Shown: positions 1 to 6,256 of the stretch, one piece after another
How the letters are laid out: each line of letters begins with the position of its first letter
Numbering within the stretch: the stretch's first letter is position 1
Assembly (NCBI GenBank): GCA_002390045.1
Contig: DGSB01000041.1
Coordinates: forward strand, 1 to 8,546
DNA from: Fibrobacter sp. UBA4373
Lineage (GTDB): Bacteria > Fibrobacterota > Fibrobacteria > Fibrobacterales > Fibrobacteraceae
Reading direction: 5' to 3'
Length of the DNA: 8,546 nucleotides
Translations under genes and position numbers: made by a program
The notes under the pieces: model-generated
Told to the model about the DNA's origin: nothing
The model's input: only the letters and a program-made list of their open reading frames with translations
Database searches by the model: none

Positions 1-334
1 TCCCCTTTTCCACGAGGGCAATGTTTACCGTAAATTCTTTTCGACCCGAAATAAAGTCGCTGGTCCCGTCAAGCGGGTCTACAAGGAAGAATCGCTCCTT
101 TAGGGATTCTGCGCGAGGTTTGTCAAATTCCTCCGAAACGACCGGGATTTCGGGATAGAGCTTTTGCAAAGCTTCCACGAGAATCTTGTTCGCGGTAATA
201 TCGGCGGACGTGACCGGAGTCTCGTCTTTTTTTATCTGGACGTCATAGCCTTGACTATGATAATACTGCATTTCTACAGTACTCGCTTCACGGACCGCAG
301 GGAAGAGATCTCCATAAGGAATCGAATTTTGCAT
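1..334 (-). CDS. cysQ: CysQ-type 3'(2'),5'-bisphosphate nucleotidase, N-terminal part (cut by window edge)
   Basis: This is the first 111 codons of an inositol-monophosphatase-superfamily phosphatase; the rest lies beyond position 1. Family members like CysQ hydrolyse 3'-phosphoadenosine 5'-phosphate (PAP) to AMP and so remove the by-product of sulfate assimilation, using Mg2+ in the cytoplasm. Visible motifs, numbered from the ATG at 334: the ETPVTSAD segment (residues 38-45); VVSEE (65-69), which supplies a metal-binding Glu; and the signature VDPLDGT (85-91), with Asp86 and Asp89 as metal ligands. It is followed by FISGRKEFTVNIAL, which resembles the CysQ sequence after its signature more than inositol monophosphatases do. 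The ATG at 334 leaves only a few residues before the conserved part, as in E. coli CysQ. The frame stays open further upstream and no clear Shine-Dalgarno is seen, so the start is not certain. The gene is divergent from the aminotransferase gene. An inositol monophosphatase with another substrate is the main alternative. Confidence 0.88.
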   Translation of the reverse strand, partial: MQNSIPYGDLFPAVREASTVEMQYYHSQGYDVQIKKDETPVTSADITANKILVEALQKLYPEIPVVSEEFDKPRAESLKERFFLVDPLDGTSDFISGRKEFTVNIALVEKG

Positions 335-366
335 AGCACTTAAGATAGATTTTGTAACTTTAAGCC
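335..366. promoter_or_regulatory. 32-base divergent spacer between cysQ and the aminotransferase gene
   Basis: Only 32 bases separate the two start codons, so any full promoter for either gene must lie partly inside the coding region of the other. Weak -10-like hexamers can be picked: TAAGAT at 341-346 on the plus strand and TATCTT on the minus strand. Neither has a convincing -35 partner at standard spacing. There is no strong Shine-Dalgarno on either side. A CTTAAG palindrome sits at 339-344. I annotate the stretch only as the probable shared control region. Confidence 0.3.
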
Positions 367-1461
367 ATGACTCCCTTCGTGAACTTGAGCGCCCAATATA
401 AAGCCTATAAAGAAGAAATCGATTTAGCCATCATTTCCGTCCTGGAAAGCGGCAATCTGATTGGCGGGACCGAAGTTCAAGAGTTTGAAAGAAATCTAGC
501 GGAAGATACGGGGGTTTCTTTTGCGCATTCTTGCGCAAGCGGAACAAGCGCCCTTTGCCTTGCTCTTTGCGCTCTCGGGTTAAAACCCGGAGACGAAGTG
601 ATCGTTCCTGATTTTACTTTTGTCGCAACTGCAGATGCAGTCGTTTTGCAGGGAGGAATCCCCCGCTTTGCCGATATCGGCGACGATTTTTTGATTTCTC
701 CGTCATCCGTGGAAAGTCGCATTTCTCCGAAAACGGTCGGAATCATTGCCGTGGACCTTTTTGGGCAGTGCGCCCATTACGAAGAACTAAAAAGAATTGC
801 AGACAAGCATGGGCTTTGGATTTTAGAAGATGCCGCACAAAGCATTGGCGCAAGCCAGAACGGAAAGCCAGCCGGGTCCCTTGCCACAATCGCCGCAACC
901 AGTTTTTACCCGACAAAGCCTTTCGGTGCGTACGGAGACGCAGGGGCCGTCCTCACAAGCGAAAAAGATCTGGCCGAAAGAGTGCAATCGTTTGCAAGTC
1001 ACGGACGCGGTCGTAATGGACTTTACACCTCTGTCGGAACGAACAGCCGTTTAGACGCCATTCAAGCGGCCATTTTGAATGCAAAGCGGAAACACTTTGC
1101 GGCCGAACGTTCTATTCGGCAAAAGAACGCCTCGATTTACAACGAACTTTTTAGCGCATTTCCGGACGTCCATACGCCTTCCATTTTAAGCGGAAATTCG
1201 AGCATTTATGCGCAATACGCGGTCACCGCGAAAAATCGGGAAATCTTGCTTCAAAAGCTTTCCCAAGCAGAAGTCCCCACCCGCATTTATTACAGCCGTC
1301 CGCTGTCCGCAGAGCCTTGCTTTGCCCACTTTGAGCATACTCCAGAAGACGCCCGTTCAAACGTCAACGCCTACCGGATTTCTCAAGAAATTTTTTGTTT
1401 GCCGATTGACGCCTTTAGCGATGTTAGCGTCTTGGCGCAAAAAATCAAAAGCGTTTTGTGA
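367..1461 (+). CDS. DegT/DnrJ/EryC1/StrS-family PLP-dependent nucleotide-sugar aminotransferase, WbpE-like
   Basis: A complete 364-residue protein, a normal length for this family. Members transfer the amino group of glutamate onto a keto group of a nucleotide-linked sugar, making amino sugars for lipopolysaccharide, capsule or glycoprotein glycans. Visible motifs: CASGTSAL (residues 56-63), the phosphate-cup region; GDEVIVPDFTFVAT (75-88); EDAAQS (154-159), where Asp155 should contact the pyridine nitrogen of PLP; and TSFYPTKPFGAYGDAGA (178-194), where Lys184 is the expected Schiff-base lysine. HGRGRNGLY and NSRLDAIQAA follow, as in typical members. The pattern around SIYAQYAV near residue 280 recalls Pseudomonas WbpE, which aminates UDP-2-acetamido-2-deoxy-ribo-hexuluronate. 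The exact substrate is inferred, not shown. No other sugar gene is in the window, so its glycan pathway cannot be read from context. The start is the first ATG, immediately after the divergent spacer. The 3' end overlaps the convergent barrel gene by 17 bases. Confidence 0.9.
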   Translation: MTPFVNLSAQYKAYKEEIDLAIISVLESGNLIGGTEVQEFERNLAEDTGVSFAHSCASGTSALCLALCALGLKPGDEVIVPDFTFVATADAVVLQGGIPRFADIGDDFLISPSSVESRISPKTVGIIAVDLFGQCAHYEELKRIADKHGLWILEDAAQSIGASQNGKPAGSLATIAATSFYPTKPFGAYGDAGAVLTSEKDLAERVQSFASHGRGRNGLYTSVGTNSRLDAIQAAILNAKRKHFAAERSIRQKNASIYNELFSAFPDVHTPSILSGNSSIYAQYAVTAKNREILLQKLSQAEVPTRIYYSRPLSAEPCFAHFEHTPEDARSNVNAYRISQEIFCLPIDAFSDVSVLAQKIKSVL

Positions 1462-2326
1462 CCATAAAACCACCCGAGCCTTCAAAGAAGGTGTCGTTGA
1501 TTTCTCCGTCGTTTTCATTTAACAGCAACACCGATACATAGAACGGAAAAGTCACAGACCAGGTATCGCTATGGTATCCTGCGGCAAATTTCGGGAAAAC
1601 CTGATAGAACTGCATCCATTCTTTACGGGTCATGTTCATGCCCAAGGATACGGTTCCAACAATCATCACATTTAAAAAGAAGCCGTTCTTCCAAGCCCAA
1701 ATCCGTGAGACACCCACATTCGGACCCGCATGCAAAAATCCCTGATAATCCTTGTAAAAAGCAAATGCGGAATCTTGCGAAACGATGCCGTGGTAATAAA
1801 CGCCAAAGCCGCAGATAAAGCTTCCATTGTGCTTCCATTGCCGACGGTCTAAAGAATAAACCGCCCGAAGAGAATGTTCCTTGTTCCACAGATAATTGGC
1901 ATCCAATCCGATTTCGATAATGCGTAATTTATAGGAGACGAATTCATCGAGGGAATCGTTGCGATAGTAGAATCCATCGTTCACCTTTAAGTATAAATCC
2001 CCAAAAAAGCGATCCCCGAAATAATTGAATTGCAAATTCGTCGCCTGGGTACGAGGCTTCGAGTTATCCGAGCCAAACGAGAACGTGAACAGGGTACTCC
2101 AAGTAAAATCCCCATAACCGCCGCCTAAACCGAGATCGATCGGGCGGTTCGTTTGCAAAGTTTCATCGTCCGTACTCGCTCCGCTGAAAGAGGCGTAATT
2201 GTAGCGGGCCAAAAACTGCACCGAAATTTTATCCGGAAAAGACGTAATAACGGAATCGGGCAAAGAATCCGCTTCGGCAAAAGCGAACCCCACAAAAAAA
2301 AGAATGGCTCCTATCCAGCGAATCAT
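1445..2326 (-). CDS. Secreted outer-membrane beta-barrel-like protein, possibly DUF4421
   Basis: A 293-residue protein of unknown function. Residues 1-17 form a signal peptide: Arg near the start, a hydrophobic core of about 12 residues, and AFA before a likely cut ahead of Glu18. The mature part is rich in alternating aromatic and polar residues and in Gly, as in membrane beta-strands, for example LGLGGGYGDFTWSTLFTFSF (residues 65-84). The last residue is Phe in the ending VTKRF, a C-terminal signature of barrels inserted by the BAM complex. The segment NRPIDLGLG (60-68), then NLQFNYFGDRFFGDLY (97-112) and HNGSFICGF (166-174), recalls the DUF4421 family known mainly from Bacteroidetes. I make that match from memory, so it is tentative. 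The gene is last of a four-gene operon and its ATG overlaps the stop of the FliB-like gene (ATGA at 2323-2326), which suggests translational coupling. A GGGTG-type ribosome site lies about 10 bases upstream. Its 3' end runs 17 bases into the aminotransferase gene. Confidence 0.8.
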   Translation of the reverse strand: MIRWIGAILFFVGFAFAEADSLPDSVITSFPDKISVQFLARYNYASFSGASTDDETLQTNRPIDLGLGGGYGDFTWSTLFTFSFGSDNSKPRTQATNLQFNYFGDRFFGDLYLKVNDGFYYRNDSLDEFVSYKLRIIEIGLDANYLWNKEHSLRAVYSLDRRQWKHNGSFICGFGVYYHGIVSQDSAFAFYKDYQGFLHAGPNVGVSRIWAWKNGFFLNVMIVGTVSLGMNMTRKEWMQFYQVFPKFAAGYHSDTWSVTFPFYVSVLLLNENDGEINDTFFEGSGGFMVTKRF

Positions 2327-3348
2327 CCCGTTTCACCCAAGAGTTTTAAAAAAGCCCCTATAGAAAAATAAGCATTCTCCCGAAATTCGGTTTCAAGAAT
2401 TTCCATATTTTGTTCGGAATATTCCAACTGCTTGGATAAAAGCTTTACAGCGCAAATGGCGGGCGAAGGTTTTGCTAGGGGCAAAGAAAGTTCCTTGCCG
2501 AAGCTTCTCAGAACGAGCCAAAAATAAATGGCAAACTTGACTTTAGAAAGCATATCGCCATCGTAAAGGCTCTTGAGGAAATAGCGGAAGATTTGGTAAG
2601 CGACTATTTTTTCGCCATCGGAATCGGAAAATAGGCTTTGGATTTTTTTAACCGGGCCTTTTTTAAGGGATTGCTGAATTTGCATTTTGGCGAAATCCCA
2701 TTCTGCGCCCAGGCTTTCTCCCTGCAAAAGGATTTCGGTCTGATGCGTTTCGATTTCAAATGGATCTTCAAAGAAAGGTTCCGGAGATTCTTCCGAAAAG
2801 GAAGCCGTCAACCGTAAAATGTCGGCCAGACGCTCGGAAAGTGGAATTTGCCGATTCGACAAGCGTTCAAGCAGTTCGGCACGCATGGCAAAAGCGGAAT
2901 TTCGGGCGTCTAAAGATTCTTCATCCAAAGCTTCGGGTTCTTCGGAGTCTAGAAATTCTTCGCAAGAAAATGCCCCTTCGGATTCCAAAAGAAGCCGCAC
3001 ACTTTCTTCGCAGCAAAGCCCGACTCCCAGCTCCTTCCAATCTCCAAAAACATCGATAAAACGAGGATGTTCCCGGCAAATATCGCACAGGGAATCCTTT
3101 CCTAGATGCAGATAGATCTCACAAAGATTTTGACTATTTAAAAAAGGGCAGCGCTCCTTTTCCGCCAAAACAAAATGGCCATCCTCAATGCTAGAACGAA
3201 GCTTTTGGCCAAAATTCCCCGGAACACTTGCATAGCGCGTCTGCGAAGCTTCATCGACGTCGACTTCCCAGCCAGCACAGCATGTATCGGTGCACGCGCT
3301 CGCAATGCAATGGAATGTTTTGTAGAAAGATGGAACCCGAACTTTCAT
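2323..3348 (-). CDS. FliB-like (flagellin lysine-N-methylase family) cysteine-cluster protein
   Basis: A 341-residue cytoplasmic protein without signal peptide or membrane segment. The N-terminal 130 residues are cysteine-rich: Cys14, Cys19, Cys23, Cys24 (pattern HCIASACTDTCCAGW), Cys67 in CPF, Cys76 in CEIY, Cys88 and Cys91 in CDICREHPRF, Cys112-113 and Cys129. This arrangement is typical of proteins annotated as flagellin lysine-N-methylase FliB and is related to the YkgJ zinc/iron-chelating cluster family. In Salmonella, FliB methylates surface lysines of flagellin, but homologues are common in genomes where that target is doubtful. Residues 130-200 are acidic and probably a linker, and the C-terminal part (about 200-341) is predicted helical. 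The gene starts 8 bases after the SprT-like gene stops, without a clear Shine-Dalgarno, and its stop overlaps the next start by 4 bases. I am confident of the family but not of the function: a metal- or Fe-S-binding modification enzyme acting on an unknown protein is as far as the sequence goes. Confidence 0.8.
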   Translation of the reverse strand: MKVRVPSFYKTFHCIASACTDTCCAGWEVDVDEASQTRYASVPGNFGQKLRSSIEDGHFVLAEKERCPFLNSQNLCEIYLHLGKDSLCDICREHPRFIDVFGDWKELGVGLCCEESVRLLLESEGAFSCEEFLDSEEPEALDEESLDARNSAFAMRAELLERLSNRQIPLSERLADILRLTASFSEESPEPFFEDPFEIETHQTEILLQGESLGAEWDFAKMQIQQSLKKGPVKKIQSLFSDSDGEKIVAYQIFRYFLKSLYDGDMLSKVKFAIYFWLVLRSFGKELSLPLAKPSPAICAVKLLSKQLEYSEQNMEILETEFRENAYFSIGAFLKLLGETG

Positions 3349-3356
3349 TTAGGAAT

Positions 3357-4169
3357 TTACCAAAAACTTTTTAACTTCCGCAACATCCGAATGTTTTTCG
3401 GAAGCACTTCCTTGTGCCATCGGATCCACTGTTCATAATAAATATAGCGGCGTTCCCGCTGGCGAAAATTTCTTCCGTGGACAACGCGCCTTCCATTTAC
3501 CACAACCGGCGGGATTACAATATGCAAGCATTCGTGGTAAACAACGCCTGCCACAGCATACAGCGGACAATTTTCAAAATCGTAGCCACGGCTGATGCTG
3601 ATGAGGTTCACTTCTTCGCCTGTCAGCGGATCCTTGCGTTTCGAATGAAAGCTCAAACCTCCCACCCGATTGCTCCACGTAATGCGCGCCTGCAATTCAC
3701 CCTGAAAGTAGGTTTCATTGATAGCGGCAAAAACTTTATCCAGATCGTGGACCTTTCCAACGGGCCGAATCGGCGGAAACTTGGTACTTCCGATAATGGG
3801 TTGTTTTCCCATATCGGCAAGGATCTGGTCAGTCGCTTTCCAAATGCGGGAGAGCAAGTCTCGGGACTTTTCTTTGTTCCCTGCCGTTTTACGCCTAAAC
3901 GTAATGCGAGCCCATTCTGCGGCAAGTTCCCGAACAGGATAAAACTCGTCGGCCTTCATGTAACCCGGCAGTTCGAGTTCATAAAGGTTCTCAAAGAATT
4001 TTTTCCGGCAGCGGATGCTCTTTTTCAGGCGTTCCGCATAGCGGAAAAGAACCGTCCCATCTCCCGAAATTTGCCGAGGGGCCGATTCTTCCTTTTGGGG
4101 CGTCTGAGGCTTCCAAAGCGAATTGGCCAAGCTCCCAAAAAGATCTGTCTGGAAAATATCACCGATCAT
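3357..4169 (-). CDS. SprT-like zinc metalloprotease-domain protein with N-terminal extension
   Basis: A 270-residue soluble protein. The C-terminal half carries a gluzincin-type zinc site: YHECLH, with His212, Glu213 and His216 as HExxH, and a third likely ligand His231 in VVHGRNFRQRER. Ahead of it, VFAAINETYFQGEL (residues 146-159), ITWSNR (163-168) and ISISRGYD (190-197) match the layout of SprT-like domains, which begin with a helix-strand unit and a Trp-containing strand. SprT and eukaryotic Spartan share this fold; Spartan degrades DNA-protein crosslinks, while bacterial members are mostly uncharacterised. Residues 1-135 are a basic, probably helical extension with no motif I know. No Cys4 zinc ribbon of the classical SprT C-terminus is visible, since the protein ends about 39 residues after His231. 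Its ATG overlaps the upstream YkgJ-type stop (ATGA at 4166-4169), with GGGTGA as a possible ribosome site within the upstream coding end. Family confidence is good; substrate unknown. Confidence 0.82.
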   Translation of the reverse strand: MIGDIFQTDLFGSLANSLWKPQTPQKEESAPRQISGDGTVLFRYAERLKKSIRCRKKFFENLYELELPGYMKADEFYPVRELAAEWARITFRRKTAGNKEKSRDLLSRIWKATDQILADMGKQPIIGSTKFPPIRPVGKVHDLDKVFAAINETYFQGELQARITWSNRVGGLSFHSKRKDPLTGEEVNLISISRGYDFENCPLYAVAGVVYHECLHIVIPPVVVNGRRVVHGRNFRQRERRYIYYEQWIRWHKEVLPKNIRMLRKLKSFW

Positions 4170-4942
4170 TTGAAATCACCCGAAGCTTTTTCTGCATTTG
4201 CAAAAGAAGATTCGAAAGCGTTCAGAGCGAGAACCCCTTCATAAAGTCCTTCCGGCAAAGACAAGTCGGCATAATGCGCAGACACATCGGCAATCTGCTC
4301 TTCGATTTCATCGGGCAAATACACGATAAAGCTTCGATTCCGCTCCGTGAGCAAATGCTCAGGAACGCAAAATTCACCCGGAGTTTCGCTAAAATACATC
4401 CGGCATGTCACCGGACGCGTCGGATAAACTCCGCAACTTCCTGACGGCAAAACGAACGGGCATGCAAGGCTCTTGTTGAAGTAGTTCACCAAGGCATAAT
4501 CTTCCGGATCTTCGGCACCCATGTCGACGCCTTTTTGCAGAAGCGCGTAATAGGTCTTTGTGCGAAAATGGCAATCTTCCAGTAGCGAAAGCAGGTCCGG
4601 GCTTTTGCGGATGGTTTCGTAAAATTCAACAAGTTCAAACGGTTCGACAGACATCGGAAAGTGATGGCAGCAATTTCCGCAACCCGCTTTGCACTGGACT
4701 CCCGCCGTATGCTGCGGAAGTACCGCCGCGAGATACTTCATGAACGCATTCTGGTATGCGGCGCAAAATTCCAGAATATGAGGCAATTCACTCTCAAGAT
4801 TATCTTCACCCAGAGCGCAAGAACGTCCTTTTTTTTCGGCAATGGCATCCAATCGCGCCTTTTCGTTGGAAAGGACGGAACGAATCACAAGAATCGAGCG
4901 TTTATAGGCAGGGGTCGGAAAATATTCCATATTAGCATCCAC
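4166..4942 (-). CDS. YkgJ-type zinc/iron-chelating cysteine-cluster protein
   Basis: First gene of the four-gene minus-strand operon, 258 residues, no signal peptide or membrane segment. It carries the YkgJ cluster: CKAGCGNCC (Cys84, Cys88, Cys91, Cys92), then CPFVLPSGSCGVYPTRPVTCR (Cys161, Cys170, Cys180) and Cys192. The spacing CxxxCxxCC...CPF...C.VY..RP..CR is the family hallmark, and the cysteines are expected to bind Zn or Fe, possibly as a cluster. No reaction is established for the family; some members lie beside radical or methyl-transfer enzymes. The coordinates use a GTG start at 4942. An in-frame ATG at 4930 would shorten it by four residues, and neither has a clear Shine-Dalgarno, so the start is open. 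The gene is divergent from the lipoprotein gene and its stop overlaps the SprT-like start. Confidence 0.85.
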   Translation of the reverse strand: MDANMEYFPTPAYKRSILVIRSVLSNEKARLDAIAEKKGRSCALGEDNLESELPHILEFCAAYQNAFMKYLAAVLPQHTAGVQCKAGCGNCCHHFPMSVEPFELVEFYETIRKSPDLLSLLEDCHFRTKTYYALLQKGVDMGAEDPEDYALVNYFNKSLACPFVLPSGSCGVYPTRPVTCRMYFSETPGEFCVPEHLLTERNRSFIVYLPDEIEEQIADVSAHYADLSLPEGLYEGVLALNAFESSFANAEKASGDFK

Positions 4943-5050
4943 AAAGCCAAATATATGAAGTGAAATTCCTTTTTGTTTTTGCTTTTTTCGAAGATGAAAC
5001 TATTTTTTTGTGTAGGCAGACTCCATTTGGACTGTTTTGGGAGACTTGGA
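4943..5050. promoter_or_regulatory. 108-base divergent spacer between the cysteine-cluster operon and the lipoprotein gene
   Basis: This AT-rich spacer holds runs of T on the plus strand (about 4970-4990 and 5002-5009) and must contain the promoters of both divergent units. A TATATT hexamer read on the minus strand (about 4950-4955) could be a -10 for the cysteine-cluster operon. It would put the transcription start almost at the start codon, giving a very short leader. On the plus side TATTTT near 5001 has a weak TTGCTT partner at about 16 bases. None reaches good consensus, and no inverted repeat or riboswitch-like fold was seen. Confidence 0.3.
5039..5043 (+). promoter_or_regulatory. Shine-Dalgarno that fixes the lipoprotein start at 5051
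   Basis: GGGAG lies seven bases before ATG 5051. It supports this start over a longer frame opening with a TTG at 4973, whose extra 26 residues would place a mixed Cys- and Phe-rich segment ahead of an otherwise perfect lipoprotein signal. Confidence 0.7.
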
Positions 5051-6244
5051 ATGAAAATTGCGCATTTAGGTTTAGGGGCCGCGTTACTTCTAGCTGGATG
5101 TAACATTTTTAATCCTTCGGACGACGTTTCGGTGGATACAAGCGACGCGTCCATGCTGACTTATGAAGGACAAAACCGTTTCCGCGACGGTGAATACCAA
5201 AACGCGGCAAACTATTTCAAAAACGCGATTAAGGACGATTCGACGAAATCCGAAGCGTGGTTCGGGCTTTCCAAGGCAAACCTTTACCTTTATTGCGAAA
5301 GTCCTTTCAATCTGATCGACAATATGGATACCGATGCCGACATCCCGCTGATGAATCTCGATTCAGCCGAAGTCGCGATGTACTTCAAGGCAGTCAACAG
5401 TTCCCTGATTCCTTTGCGTGAGCTCGTTCGCCGCGATTCCTTGACCGAACAAGATCCTTCGCTCAAGCTGTCGGACCGAGCCGTCACTTATTCCAATTTT
5501 TCGGCAAGCCATGCGATTCTGGAATTCGCCTACACGATTTTAAGATTCCGTTACACGAACGCTTCGAACGTCCAGATCTCATTAAATCAAGATGGCACCA
5601 TCAATCTGGACATCGAGGACCTGTACAACCGAGCCTTGACGGATGAATCCTTAGCGATTCAACTCAATACAAGCATCGACACTCTCCAAAGCGATCTTTC
5701 TACCACCCTTAATGCAGTATTGCCCAGAGCCTCCCAATATATCGACGGATCGAACGCATCCCAATTGATTGGCGAACAAGTCGAAGCCAACGCCGAAACC
5801 ATTCAAAATTCAATTGACTATTACAAGCTAGGCGACAAAATCGACAACGACGCGGACGGTTGCGTCGATGAAGAAATTCTCGACGGAAAGGATAACGATG
5901 CAGACGGACTTATCGACGAAGATTTACGCCTCGTTCCATTGACTTCCGAAGATTCCCTCATCAACATTGGAGTCGGCAAAGACAGTCTGGATCACGATAT
6001 GAACGGAATCAAAGAAGACATTGAGGAACGCATTCTCCTCCCGAACAACCGTTTGCTCTTTGCCATGGATTTCGAACATCTGTACAAAATGGATTCTTCG
6101 ACAGTCAAAATCCGAGAGGCCATTGCCCGAGACACGGATTCCACAGAGATTCGTTATCCTTTGGCCAAGAGGCAAAAACTGATTGGCAGATGTTGGAATA
6201 ATTACTCCGAAGAAACCTTTAAAACCTGGTTCAGGAATCGATAG
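5051..6244 (+). CDS. Outer-membrane or periplasmic lipoprotein with TPR-like segment and two calcium-loop repeats
   Basis: A 397-residue protein from the ATG at 5051. The N-terminus is a lipoprotein signal: MKIAHLGLG, a hydrophobic stretch and the lipobox LAGC with Cys17 as the lipidated residue. Asn at position +2 is compatible with sorting to the outer membrane. Residues 38-80 (YEGQNRFRDGEYQNAANYFKNAI, then SEAWFGLSKANLYL) read as a tetratricopeptide-like helical pair, a protein-protein interaction module. The middle is helical and rich in Ser, Asn and Asp. Residues 262-291 hold two copies of a D-N-D-A-D-G-x-x-D-E loop spaced 16 residues apart, of the kind that binds Ca2+ in thrombospondin type-3-like and MopE-like repeats. 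DHDMNGIKED (314-323) may be a third, degenerate copy. The gene is followed after 12 bases by the barrel gene, so the two are probably co-transcribed and may act together at the outer membrane. I do not recognise a named family. Confidence 0.85.
   Translation: MKIAHLGLGAALLLAGCNIFNPSDDVSVDTSDASMLTYEGQNRFRDGEYQNAANYFKNAIKDDSTKSEAWFGLSKANLYLYCESPFNLIDNMDTDADIPLMNLDSAEVAMYFKAVNSSLIPLRELVRRDSLTEQDPSLKLSDRAVTYSNFSASHAILEFAYTILRFRYTNASNVQISLNQDGTINLDIEDLYNRALTDESLAIQLNTSIDTLQSDLSTTLNAVLPRASQYIDGSNASQLIGEQVEANAETIQNSIDYYKLGDKIDNDADGCVDEEILDGKDNDADGLIDEDLRLVPLTSEDSLINIGVGKDSLDHDMNGIKEDIEERILLPNNRLLFAMDFEHLYKMDSSTVKIREAIARDTDSTEIRYPLAKRQKLIGRCWNNYSEETFKTWFRNR
5834..5923 (+). repeat. Tandem calcium-loop repeat inside the lipoprotein gene
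   Basis: Two 48-base units encode IDNDADGCVDEE and KDNDADGLIDED (residues 264-275 and 280-291 of the lipoprotein). Asp at loop positions 1, 3 and 5, Gly at 6 and Asp/Glu at 9-10 match EF-hand-like and thrombospondin type-3-like calcium loops. The DNA copies differ at many third positions, so the repeat is conserved in protein rather than freshly duplicated. Confidence 0.75.
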
Positions 6245-6249
6245 GAGGG
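6243..6249 (+). promoter_or_regulatory. Strong Shine-Dalgarno of the barrel gene
   Basis: AGGAGGG begins within the stop codon of the lipoprotein gene (TAG at 6242-6244) and lies seven bases before ATG 6257. It is the strongest ribosome site in the window and suggests the barrel protein is made at a higher rate than the lipoprotein from the shared message. Confidence 0.8.
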
Positions 6250-6256
6250 CTAAACG

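Noticed and set aside
2323..3348. Naming the cysteine-cluster protein as a true flagellin methylase
   Set aside because: Family membership is clear, but no flagellar gene is in view and the target cannot be inferred from sequence, so no gene symbol was given.
3414..4244. A long plus-strand open frame of 276 codons
   Set aside because: It lies opposite the SprT-like gene, whose HExxH motif and family pattern are clear. The translation shows no domain, and its position antisense to two coupled genes fits a coding shadow.
4973..5050. Longer lipoprotein start at TTG 4973
   Set aside because: The start at 5051 has a Shine-Dalgarno and gives a standard lipoprotein signal; the 26 extra residues would spoil it.
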